From: CAZBME01 sp964645835
GTDB taxonomy: Bacteria > Desulfobacterota > Syntrophia > Syntrophales > UBA8958
Direction: 5' to 3'
Length of the DNA stretch: 33,021 bases
Assembly: GCA_964645835.1 (NCBI GenBank)
Contig: CAZYDG010000013.1
Location: 1 to 33,021, forward strand
This document shows, one piece after another, positions 15,894-23,253 of the stretch (positions are counted from its first letter, which is position 1; every line of letters starts with the position of its first letter). The notes beneath the pieces were generated by a model that was given only the letters and a program-made list of their open reading frames with translations, searched no databases and had not been told where the DNA came from. Made by a program: the position numbers and the translations under genes.

Positions 15894-15949
15894 GGTCATG
15901 ATGCCGGAAGCCTGAAAGACAAAAGGGCTTAATGTCATATTGGATGACC
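15894..15949 (-). promoter_or_regulatory. Predicted stem-loop in the csp 5' leader
   Basis: GGTCAT (15894-15899) pairs with ATGACC (15944-15949), and inside it AAGCC (15908-15912) pairs with GGCTT (15926-15930). It lies 40-95 nt before the csp start codon. By analogy with cspA leaders it may tune mRNA stability or translation with temperature; this is inference. Confidence 0.4.
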
Positions 15950-16015
15950 CCGTAATGCAAAATGTTCATACCCAACTTTTACTATTAATCCTTACAAAAT
16001 ATAAGTAAAAATAGA

Positions 16016-16120
16016 TCGACTATAATTTTATGACTATGACAACGTTTCATAAATGTCAAGAAATTACTTAAAAGAAATATGTCATAATTTATTGGTCGGA
16101 AATCATCTTAATATAGTCGA
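16016..16120. promoter_or_regulatory. csp upstream region with nested inverted repeats
   Basis: TCGACTATA (16016-16024) is matched by TATAGTCGA (16112-16120). Inside, TATGAC (16029-16034) is matched by GTCATA (16081-16086), and TGACA (16037-16041) by TGTCA (16054-16058). A TTGACA on the minus strand (16059-16054) is a candidate -35 box, though the -10 at 17 bp (TAGTCA) is poor. If used, it would give a leader of about 170 nt for csp. The 311 bp from 15855 to 16165 contain no gene. Confidence 0.45.
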
Positions 16121-16165
16121 ATGGAATGAAAATGAACAAGTGAATAATAATAAATAACTTAGCAA

Positions 16166-18367
16166 TTATACCAGTATCATAATAGCTGCATTTATAATGA
16201 TCATCAGGGCGGCGGTTATGTCCAATCCCAGGAATGGAATCATATAAAGTCCTCCCGTAACGGCTCCTAATGCGCCTCCCAGAAGATCGGCCCCATAAAG
16301 GGGTGAGACCGGGGCAGGTTGATCCTGTTCAGGGGGATGGCTTGTATATGAAAAGACGGCACTGACGAAAAGGCCGTCTGCCAAGAAAAGGACCATGATG
16401 GGGATCAGACCCGAAAAAAGGTCTTCAGTTACCAACCGGTAAACAATAACGGCAAAACAGAAGAAACCCGATGCCAGACAAAATCCCCATATCGGTTGCG
16501 GCTTTAGACGATGAAAGCTCAGTGCGCCTGAAGCAAGACCGGCCATGAAACTTGAGAGAAGAATGGCCATATCCTGATAGAGGACGCCATACCGGATCTG
16601 ATAGTAAAGCAGGAGCACTGTTTCGAAAACCATACCGACGGCGCCTGAAGCGACCATGAGCATAAGATATCGAGCCATGGGAAAAGCCCGGCAAATCAAA
16701 AAGAGGGTAATTGTGGCGATGAACAGAACGAAAAAAGGAAGCCGTCCTTCAAGGTAACCTGGGGGGATAATATCCGGGAATGCCGCAGTATTGACGGCAG
16801 GGAAGAACTTTGCAAGCCAGAGCAGGATGGAATAGCGATAGCAAATGGGACGTTTGTCAGTATTGGCTGCGACCTGCGTCTTTTCGAGAGTGCTGTTTAT
16901 TTGGAGAAAACGGTCATTCTCATAGAGGTAGGAAAGGTAATCTGCCGTGACCAATGCACTTTTAATGTGTCTGTCCCGCAAACGATAAATCGGGAGATCC
17001 GGCCACAGCGGCAGGGGTGCAAAGGAGGCTGTCACGACGTTCGTCGTGCCGGGAAGAAAAACACACTCCGGATAGACAGAACGGATAGCCTGATAAATAC
17101 TGCCCATGCGCAAGGTCATGAGCGGCGTCCAAAAGTTTTCCGCCGATTTGAGTCGAAAAGCCACTATGCCCCGCTGTTTCAAACGGGTAGCACAGAGCTG
17201 AAAAAATTCCCGGCTATAGAAGCGATTGGTTTGGCCTGAAGCAGGTTCAGGCATTGCTACAAAGATAAGATCGTAAAACCCGTCTCGCGTAAGGTATTGA
17301 CGTGGATCGCCGATGATGAGGCGAACGCGGCGGTCGTGAAGAGAATCCTGTATGGCAGACGGCAAATGGGGGATGGCAAGATCAAGCATGGACGGATTCA
17401 ACTCAATGTAATCGATCCGTTCCGGATGATGACGTAAAAGCTCACGGACCAGCCCTGCGGAACCGCTGCCCATTATAAGAATGTGCATCGGTTCCGGATG
17501 TTGCAAGGCAGCCGTATGAACAAATGCCTCAGCGTCCGTCCCATCGGTTTCATAGGTCAGGGCATCATTTTCAAAAAGAGAAACCTGGCCAGCTAACCCG
17601 CTCAATGTGACTCGCCCGTAAGGTGTGTCACGAGAAGCCAGCAGATGCGGATGGTTCCAGCGGGTCATAACCCTGTCGATGTCGTTAATGGAAAAAAAAG
17701 AGACGGCAAGCAGTAAGAATAATGTTGAAGTCGCGATGATAAAATGTTTTTGCTTTGCTCTATCAGGAAAGGCGAAAAGAAAAAGGATGGCAGAGAGAGA
17801 GACGGCAAAACAAAAAAGTATGAGATGAATATTTTGTAGACCGGCATAAATCCCGAGAGTTCCTATAAGGCCGCCGGCAAGGGCACCGATGCTTTCGATG
17901 GCATAGGCAGCGCTAAGCGTTCTTTCGGAACGGCCTTCGGATATGAATGCTTTGGCCGCTCCGGAAAACAGTATCCCCGTCATGAATGACACTGGAAAGA
18001 GGGTGATAGCGGTCAACAGAAGCTGTATTCCAAAAGGGGGCAATACACCGGGCACAATGGAGAAGATGATTCGGCTACCGCGGATAAAGGCAACGGACGC
18101 AAATAAAAATGGGCCCGTGAAAACCAGTGCTGCGGCGAGTTTTCTTATGGTAGGTGAAAACAAGCGGTGTTGAAATATGGCGCCTGCCGCTGTAAATATA
18201 AGCCAAAATCCCAGGGAAAAAACATAAATCAGCTCTGTGCCGTAAAAGGCCACGTTCAATTCACGAAGGAGAGCCACCTGCCCCAATAGAGAAATCAGCC
18301 CCGTTGCCAGAAGGATGGCGACAGAAGGTCTGTTCAGGCATCTAGAAATAGTTTCTATCGATGCCAT
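16166..18367 (-). CDS. Polytopic membrane protein with degenerate spermidine-synthase-like domain
   Basis: 733 residues. About six hydrophobic segments (15-225), then a soluble Rossmann domain like spermidine synthase (about 245-450), then further hydrophobic segments (about 525-733). The domain keeps HTAALQHPEP (284-293), an acidic residue after strand 2 (E322) and GDP (353-355). The glycine loop is GSGSAG (300-305) instead of GGGDGG. The catalytic Asp of the D-x-x-D-P motif is Ala371 (YDLIFVAMPEP). Polyamine synthesis is therefore unlikely. It may bind a SAM-like nucleotide at the membrane, but the role is unknown. It is last in a six-gene operon, 41 bp after a methyltransferase gene, and has no clear ribosome-binding site. 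Confidence 0.75.
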   Translation of the reverse strand: MASIETISRCLNRPSVAILLATGLISLLGQVALLRELNVAFYGTELIYVFSLGFWLIFTAAGAIFQHRLFSPTIRKLAAALVFTGPFLFASVAFIRGSRIIFSIVPGVLPPFGIQLLLTAITLFPVSFMTGILFSGAAKAFISEGRSERTLSAAYAIESIGALAGGLIGTLGIYAGLQNIHLILFCFAVSLSAILFLFAFPDRAKQKHFIIATSTLFLLLAVSFFSINDIDRVMTRWNHPHLLASRDTPYGRVTLSGLAGQVSLFENDALTYETDGTDAEAFVHTAALQHPEPMHILIMGSGSAGLVRELLRHHPERIDYIELNPSMLDLAIPHLPSAIQDSLHDRRVRLIIGDPRQYLTRDGFYDLIFVAMPEPASGQTNRFYSREFFQLCATRLKQRGIVAFRLKSAENFWTPLMTLRMGSIYQAIRSVYPECVFLPGTTNVVTASFAPLPLWPDLPIYRLRDRHIKSALVTADYLSYLYENDRFLQINSTLEKTQVAANTDKRPICYRYSILLWLAKFFPAVNTAAFPDIIPPGYLEGRLPFFVLFIATITLFLICRAFPMARYLMLMVASGAVGMVFETVLLLYYQIRYGVLYQDMAILLSSFMAGLASGALSFHRLKPQPIWGFCLASGFFCFAVIVYRLVTEDLFSGLIPIMVLFLADGLFVSAVFSYTSHPPEQDQPAPVSPLYGADLLGGALGAVTGGLYMIPFLGLDITAALMIIINAAIMILV

Positions 18368-18408
18368 CGTAAGAAGAAAAGAATAATTCCATACTCTGAA
18401 ATCATAGA

Positions 18409-19026
18409 TTATTCTCCAATGATTCTCAAAACCCCCAGTGTTTTCGTTAATGATTCTTCACGGAACCGACCTGAGGACAGGGCTATGTTATAAACTTCGT
18501 AAGGGGCTTGCCCCCCTTGAGCCGGGTCGGAAAAGATATCATGAATCAACAAATAACCGCCGGGTATCAAATGAGGCGTCCATACCATGTAATCCATCAG
18601 GGCCGAGTCAAAGGAGTGGCTGCCGTCAATGAAGACCAGTCCCAAAGGGGTTTTCCAGGACCTGGCCACCACAGCGGACGATGAGACTATAGGAATGATA
18701 GTTTCCTCCAGGCTCAGGTCACGCAAGGTCTTGCGGAAAAGACGGAAGGTGTCGATCATGCCTGTTTCGGCGTCCAGAAGCTCGGGGTCGAAATATTCCT
18801 GTCCTGGTTGCTGCTCTTCCGATCCGCGGTGATGATCGATGGAATATAGTGTGCCGTTGTTTACCTTGCAGCCCAAGCCAAGGCAAGCAGCCGACTTACC
18901 GCAGTAACTGCCGATTTCCAGGCATGGTCCTTTGAGGCTTGCTTCACGGGCCAATTCATATAGCCTAAGGCCTTCTTCTCGATCGAGAAATCCTTTAATT
19001 TGTGATGTAACCGTCTCAAAATCCAA
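18409..19026 (-). CDS. Class I SAM-dependent methyltransferase
   Basis: 205 residues beginning at TTG (19026), with AAAGGAAA about 10 nt upstream. No ATG gives a full domain. Motif I is LEIGSYCGKSA, followed by strand 2 with SIDHH, a VFIDGSHSFD segment and LIPGGYLLIHD. These fit the Methyltransf_24-type Rossmann fold, in which the IDGxH and HD segments are characteristic. No acceptor-specific domain is visible, so the substrate is unknown. It sits between the Nudix gene (38-bp gap) and the spermidine-synthase-like membrane protein, which hints at joint action on one substrate, an inference from position only. Confidence 0.8.
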   Translation of the reverse strand: MDFETVTSQIKGFLDREEGLRLYELAREASLKGPCLEIGSYCGKSAACLGLGCKVNNGTLYSIDHHRGSEEQQPGQEYFDPELLDAETGMIDTFRLFRKTLRDLSLEETIIPIVSSSAVVARSWKTPLGLVFIDGSHSFDSALMDYMVWTPHLIPGGYLLIHDIFSDPAQGGQAPYEVYNIALSSGRFREESLTKTLGVLRIIGE

Positions 19027-19064
19027 TCTTTTGATTTCCTTTCCTTTCTTTTCCGGTCCGGATA

Positions 19065-19811
19065 TTAACCGATGAATGACCGATTATCCGTTCCTTCATA
19101 ATGTTCGCTGATGGCCTCCTCGATGGTCTTGAAACGACAGAGTTCACGGAGGGTCGAAACTGTCGGTAAAACCATATTGAATCGTCCTCGGTGATATAGA
19201 CTGAGGGCGCTTTCCGGGGATATCCATACATGATCGGTCAGCTCTCTTCCATCATGAATGGCCTCCTGATCTTGCGGCGCTGCGGCAATGAAAAAACGAA
19301 CATCGTAACGGATAGGAAAGCCAGCGGGCGTAATCCATTGTGAATGATAGTGAAGTCGATCCGCAGCGATAGTCAAGCTCTGGGATTCGAGAAATGCCCT
19401 GAAAGACAGACGTCCATCCAGGATTGATGATCGATAGTAGGACAGTGAATGGTGCCCTCGACCGGTCCAGTCGGACGAGGGCATGTGGCCTGAACGGTCA
19501 TAAGCCAATAGAATACCCGTTTCTTCAAAAGTTTCTCTGATACCTGCGATCCAAGCCCCAAGGGCCATGTCGGCAGAGGCAACCGAAGGCAGGATTCGAT
19601 GGGCGCCTGCCACATCAAGACCCGTACAAAGGTCCTCCATATGGAGATCAGCATCTTCAATAGCCCCACCTGGAAATACATAACAATCAGGAACAAATGA
19701 ACTGCCCGGGTGGCGTTTGACCATCAAGATTTCAAAAACCCCATCGGACTTCGGACGCAAGAGGATGATCGTTGAAGCCTCTTTTGCCGATGGATAAAAA
19801 CGGTAATTCAT
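19065..19811 (-). CDS. Nudix hydrolase with split Nudix box (NUDT19/CoA-diphosphatase-like)
   Basis: 248 residues. The Nudix box is present but interrupted: the GGAIED half is at 48-53 and the catalytic RETFEETGI half at 92-100, leaving roughly 30 extra residues between them. Insertions of this kind are known in NUDT19-type enzymes, which hydrolyse CoA and acyl-CoA. The box acids E93, E96 and E97 are retained for metal binding. Its ATG overlaps the panB stop by four bases (ATGA), so the two are coupled. Position next to a pantothenate gene fits a CoA-related substrate, but other nucleoside diphosphate derivatives are possible. Confidence 0.8.
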   Translation of the reverse strand: MNYRFYPSAKEASTIILLRPKSDGVFEILMVKRHPGSSFVPDCYVFPGGAIEDADLHMEDLCTGLDVAGAHRILPSVASADMALGAWIAGIRETFEETGILLAYDRSGHMPSSDWTGRGHHSLSYYRSSILDGRLSFRAFLESQSLTIAADRLHYHSQWITPAGFPIRYDVRFFIAAAPQDQEAIHDGRELTDHVWISPESALSLYHRGRFNMVLPTVSTLRELCRFKTIEEAISEHYEGTDNRSFIG

Positions 19812-20626
19812 AGAAACGATTGGGTGTCATCCGGAAAGACGCCCGATTTGACCTCTTCGAGATAAGTCTTGACAGAGGCTCGGATCTTATCATTAAGGTG
19901 TCCGTATTTTTTTACATGTTTCGGTGTAAAACGATCGAACAGTCCCAGCATGTCATTGATCACGAGAACCTGTCCGTCACAATGAACACCTGCGCCGATG
20001 CCGATAGTAGGAATGGCAAGGGATTCAGTAATTGTCTTGGCAAGGCCCTTGGGAATGCATTCAAGAACGATGGAGAATGCCCCGGCATCCTGAAGGATTT
20101 TTGCGTCTTCAATGAGCCTCAACGCTGCTTTATCTTCCTTACCCTGGACCTTATAGCCACCCAACTGGTGAACGGATTGGGGTGTCAGACCGATATGGGC
20201 CATGACCGGAATGCCGGCTGCTGCAATACGCCGGGTGATCTCAGCGACCTCACGGCCGCCTTCAAGCTTGACTGCCTGGGCGCCTGCCTCCTGGAGAAAG
20301 CGGCCGGCGTTGCGAACAGCCTCTTTCACGGAAATCTGATAAGACAGAAAAGGCATATCACCGATAAGGAGTGCGTGTTCCGTTCCCCTCGCCACAGCCT
20401 TTGTATGATGAAGCATATCCTCCATGGTAACGGGAAGAGTGCTGTCATATCCCAGAACCACCATGCCAAGGGAATCGCCGACGAGGATCATGTCTGTCCC
20501 CTCACCATCCACGGCAAGGGCAGTAGGATAATCGTAAGCCGTAAGCATGGTGATTTTTTCACCCTTTTTTTTCATGGCCCCGATCATAGCCGTAGTCATT
20601 CTGTTGACTTTAACTTGTGTGCTCAT
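19808..20626 (-). CDS. panB: 3-methyl-2-oxobutanoate hydroxymethyltransferase
   Basis: 272 residues, the normal length. It matches PanB throughout: MLTAYDYPTA, MILVGDSLGMVVLGYDSTLPVT, VKLEGG, MAHIGLTPQSVHQLGGYKVQG, LECIP and TIGIGAGVHCDGQVLV. These include the Mg2+ and ketopantoate-binding residues. It transfers a hydroxymethyl group from methylene-tetrahydrofolate to 2-oxoisovalerate, the first committed step to pantothenate and CoA. AAGGAG precedes the ATG, which lies inside the end of the DUF2520 gene (17-bp overlap). panC and panD are not in the window. Confidence 0.97.
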   Translation of the reverse strand: MSTQVKVNRMTTAMIGAMKKKGEKITMLTAYDYPTALAVDGEGTDMILVGDSLGMVVLGYDSTLPVTMEDMLHHTKAVARGTEHALLIGDMPFLSYQISVKEAVRNAGRFLQEAGAQAVKLEGGREVAEITRRIAAAGIPVMAHIGLTPQSVHQLGGYKVQGKEDKAALRLIEDAKILQDAGAFSIVLECIPKGLAKTITESLAIPTIGIGAGVHCDGQVLVINDMLGLFDRFTPKHVKKYGHLNDKIRASVKTYLEEVKSGVFPDDTQSFL

Positions 20627-21515
20627 GTTTTACTCCTTTCAATAATTCCGTTATAGCCTCCGCTCTATCGGCGGAAAGGCTTTGTTTTTTTAACCCCAGT
20701 TCCGTGGCGATAATGCCCATGATTCGATATGCATCAAGGAAGAACGGCATTTTTTCATGAAAGGCCAAGACATGCTTTTCGATGGTGCCCAAGTCCCCGC
20801 GGGCTATAGGACCCGTCAGGGCTTCGATTGTACCTCGTGATTCGATGTTTTGCAGCGTACCGCGAACCAGAGGCCAAAAGGCACGAATTGCTTCTTCCCG
20901 GGTCAGTCCCAGGGTTTGATAGATTTCTTCAACCATATACATAAGGGCCGTCAAATAGTTTGAGGCGATACAGGCAGCGGCATGATAAAGGGCCTTATCT
21001 TTATCAGGTATTAAAAAAGGGATACCCTTTAAATCAAGAATTACATCGACAGCCCAATTCTTGATGGATTCATCGGACGTTAAACCGAAAGTGCTTCCAG
21101 GGATGTGTTCAATGGCTCCTTGAACATCGGCAAAAGATTGAATGGGATGGATGCTGGCAATGCTTGCACCGGCATTTTTTGCCGGTGCAAGAAGATCCAG
21201 CGAACCGGCACCGCTAAGGTGGACAAACTTCTGACCCGGACGGATGAAGCCGGATGCCGAGACCTCGCGACAGGCCTCCAGAATAGCATCATCCGTTGTG
21301 GCGATGAAGATTGCATCGGCTTCGGGAACGACATCACTAATGCGGTCATGGATATGACCTCCCGTGAAGGGATGGCCATGACGGATCGCCTCAGGTGATC
21401 TGTCGGCAACGGCTGCGATGGGATATCCGGCTTTTCGTAATAAAAAACCTATAGCAGACCCGACTTTCCCGAGACCGATAATAGCGATGCGATCTTTTTT
21501 CCTTTTCGATGTCAC
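20610..21515 (-). CDS. Rossmann-like/DUF2520 protein, candidate ketopantoate reductase (PanG-like)
   Basis: 301 residues starting at GTG (21515). The N-terminal NAD(P)-binding Rossmann fold has IGLGKVGSAIG (13-23). A DUF2520 C-terminal domain includes ASIHPIQSFAD and KALYHAAACIASNYLTALM. The fold is that of 6-phosphogluconate/ketopantoate reductase relatives. Its 3' end overlaps panB by 17 bp, so the two are coupled. DUF2520 proteins beside pan genes have been linked to a non-PanE ketopantoate reductase (PanG), as I recall, and the position fits that reaction exactly. The activity is inferred. The ribosome-binding site is weak, and the gene starts five bases after the preceding stop. Confidence 0.75.
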   Translation of the reverse strand: MTSKRKKDRIAIIGLGKVGSAIGFLLRKAGYPIAAVADRSPEAIRHGHPFTGGHIHDRISDVVPEADAIFIATTDDAILEACREVSASGFIRPGQKFVHLSGAGSLDLLAPAKNAGASIASIHPIQSFADVQGAIEHIPGSTFGLTSDESIKNWAVDVILDLKGIPFLIPDKDKALYHAAACIASNYLTALMYMVEEIYQTLGLTREEAIRAFWPLVRGTLQNIESRGTIEALTGPIARGDLGTIEKHVLAFHEKMPFFLDAYRIMGIIATELGLKKQSLSADRAEAITELLKGVKHEHTS

Positions 21516-21520
21516 GTCTT

Positions 21521-22498
21521 TTATGCCTGATCGATGGCTGAAAGCTGCCAGGGGTTATTCCCGACGGGACGGACAAAGGTCCAGTACTCTTCAAATTTAA
21601 CCGGTTCCGTCTTGCTGCCCGACAAAAGCTCTCCTGCGTCACTGACATTGTAATCAAGGAGATTGGCGAGGAAACGGACTGTTATGAAGTCACGGCCTCC
21701 TTCCTGCCACGCCTCAGTGATTTCGACAGTACGGACGGCGATGTTTTCCAGTTTGTTGATTTTCTTTTCCTGTTTCATCTTATCCGCATCGCCCTGGAGG
21801 ATTCCGAACATCTCATCCGTCAGGAGGTTGCGTGCTGTTGACATATCGCGATTTCCCCATGCGCCCTGGATTTTGAAAAATATATCCATACAAAGATCCG
21901 TGAAGCGGCTCTCGTCAAAAGATGGGTCCATCTGCCGGATATATCCGACACCAGTGTCTCTGACCGCCTCCGGCGCCTGTGCTTCATAACTGGGCGCATA
22001 GCTTGCAGATTGCACTGGTTGGGGCGCCGAGGATTGGTAATAGGCACCGGTTGCCTCGGCCTCTTTAGCCGCCTTGCGTCGTTTGATAAACCAATAAATA
22101 AAATACAGGATACCGCATAAGATGATAATATCCATGATCCCGATACCACCACCGCCTCCGAAGCCACCGCCGTGGCCACCAAATCCGAGGCTACTGAAAA
22201 GCATGCTGCCAAGAAGACCTCCGGCGAGACCTCCGGCCATGCTGCGAAGGAAGCCACCGCTCTGAGGTGCCGGCGCCGGGGCAGTGGGCGACATGCTGCG
22301 AGATGGGGCAGGTGATGTCATAGATTGGGACGGAGAAGGCCGGGAAGGGCTGGTCATCGAGTGAGATCCTCGGCTGCCCGAAGATCTTCCACCGCCCGCC
22401 CTGGCATGGGCATCGATTTCCATAACATAGGTCAAAACAAAAAACGCCGCGACCAAAACGGCTCCCATAGGGAAAAGTTTTTTCATATTCTCTTTCAT
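21521..22498 (-). CDS. Secreted or membrane-anchored Tim44-like domain protein
   Basis: 325 residues from the ATG at 22498, which has AAGGAGG eight nt upstream. A signal-like hydrophobic segment (about 8-26) is followed by AHARA. A low-complexity Ser/Pro/Gly-rich region follows (about 35-120), then a second membrane segment (about 127-145, ending KRRK). The C-terminal Tim44-like domain (about 185-325) shows the family's SxxLLTDEM and YWTFVR features. Bacterial Tim44-like proteins are lipid- or membrane-associated and mostly uncharacterised. It is first in the pan operon and divergent from the phosphatase gene. Its functional relation to the pantothenate genes is unclear. Confidence 0.8.
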   Translation of the reverse strand: MKENMKKLFPMGAVLVAAFFVLTYVMEIDAHARAGGGRSSGSRGSHSMTSPSRPSPSQSMTSPAPSRSMSPTAPAPAPQSGGFLRSMAGGLAGGLLGSMLFSSLGFGGHGGGFGGGGGIGIMDIIILCGILYFIYWFIKRRKAAKEAEATGAYYQSSAPQPVQSASYAPSYEAQAPEAVRDTGVGYIRQMDPSFDESRFTDLCMDIFFKIQGAWGNRDMSTARNLLTDEMFGILQGDADKMKQEKKINKLENIAVRTVEITEAWQEGGRDFITVRFLANLLDYNVSDAGELLSGSKTEPVKFEEYWTFVRPVGNNPWQLSAIDQA

Positions 22499-22600
22499 TG
22501 TGTCCTCCTTATTTTTAAACATGGACCGTTTTATACCTTTTCATTGCTTGTATTTCAACTGCGAGTTTTATATATCATCTCTATCAAAGGATAGGTAGTC

Positions 22601-23245
22601 ATGAAACGTATCGATTTAATGATTTTTGATCTTGACGGAACATTGGCGGCAACGGGGAAAGATCTTGTTATTTCCGTAAACTATACTCTGGCATCTCTCG
22701 GCTTGGAGACCGTTAATGACGATAAAATAATAAGTTATGTCGGAAATGGAATCCGTAATTTGTTGATTCGCTCATTGGGACCGGACCATCGGAATAAAAT
22801 TGAAGAGGCCCTCAGAATATTTTCTTCTTATTACGGTGATCATATTATGGATCATACGACCCTCTATCCCGGCGTGGTAGATTGCCTTGAGCATTTCCGC
22901 GAAAAGAAGAAAGTCGTTTTGAGCAACAAACGTAAGAGATATGTCGATATCATTCTTGAAGCCCTGGGGATTATGCACTATTTCGACCAAACTATGGGTG
23001 GTGATTCGCGGGACTACATGAAGCCGGATCCCAGGCTGATAGAAATTCTCGTTGATCAATATGTGTCCGAGAGAGAAAAGACCGTTATCATTGGTGACGG
23101 TATAAATGATATTCTTCTGGCGAGAAATGCTCACATCTTGAGTTGTGCCTTTTTGGGCGGCTTGACGGATCGGGAAGTTCTTTTAGGCCTTAAGCCGGAC
23201 GACACCTGCGAAACCCTGGCAGATATGAAATCACTATATATATAG
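22601..23245 (+). CDS. HAD-superfamily phosphatase, phosphoglycolate phosphatase-like
   Basis: 214 residues. HAD motif I is DLDGT (10-14, nucleophile D10, acid/base D12), motif II LSNK with a lysine in the following helix, and motif IV GDGINDI. The alpha-helical cap inserted after motif I (about 15-95) is of the C1 type found in Gph. It would remove phosphate from a small phosphorylated metabolite in the cytoplasm, with 2-phosphoglycolate the usual assignment. AAAGGATAGG precedes the ATG. It is divergent from the tim44-like operon and eight bp upstream of tilS. A pyrophosphatase (PpaX) role is also possible. Confidence 0.8.
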   Translation: MKRIDLMIFDLDGTLAATGKDLVISVNYTLASLGLETVNDDKIISYVGNGIRNLLIRSLGPDHRNKIEEALRIFSSYYGDHIMDHTTLYPGVVDCLEHFREKKKVVLSNKRKRYVDIILEALGIMHYFDQTMGGDSRDYMKPDPRLIEILVDQYVSEREKTVIIGDGINDILLARNAHILSCAFLGGLTDREVLLGLKPDDTCETLADMKSLYI

Positions 23246-23253
23246 ATCCGGAT

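Noticed and set aside
16166..18367. Naming the membrane protein a spermidine synthase
   Set aside because: The catalytic Asp is replaced by Ala371 and the glycine loop is altered, so the enzymatic name would be misleading.
19820..20656. Open frame of 278 codons on the plus strand opposite panB
   Set aside because: It mirrors the complete PanB sequence, has no recognisable domain and starts within the panB coding sequence.
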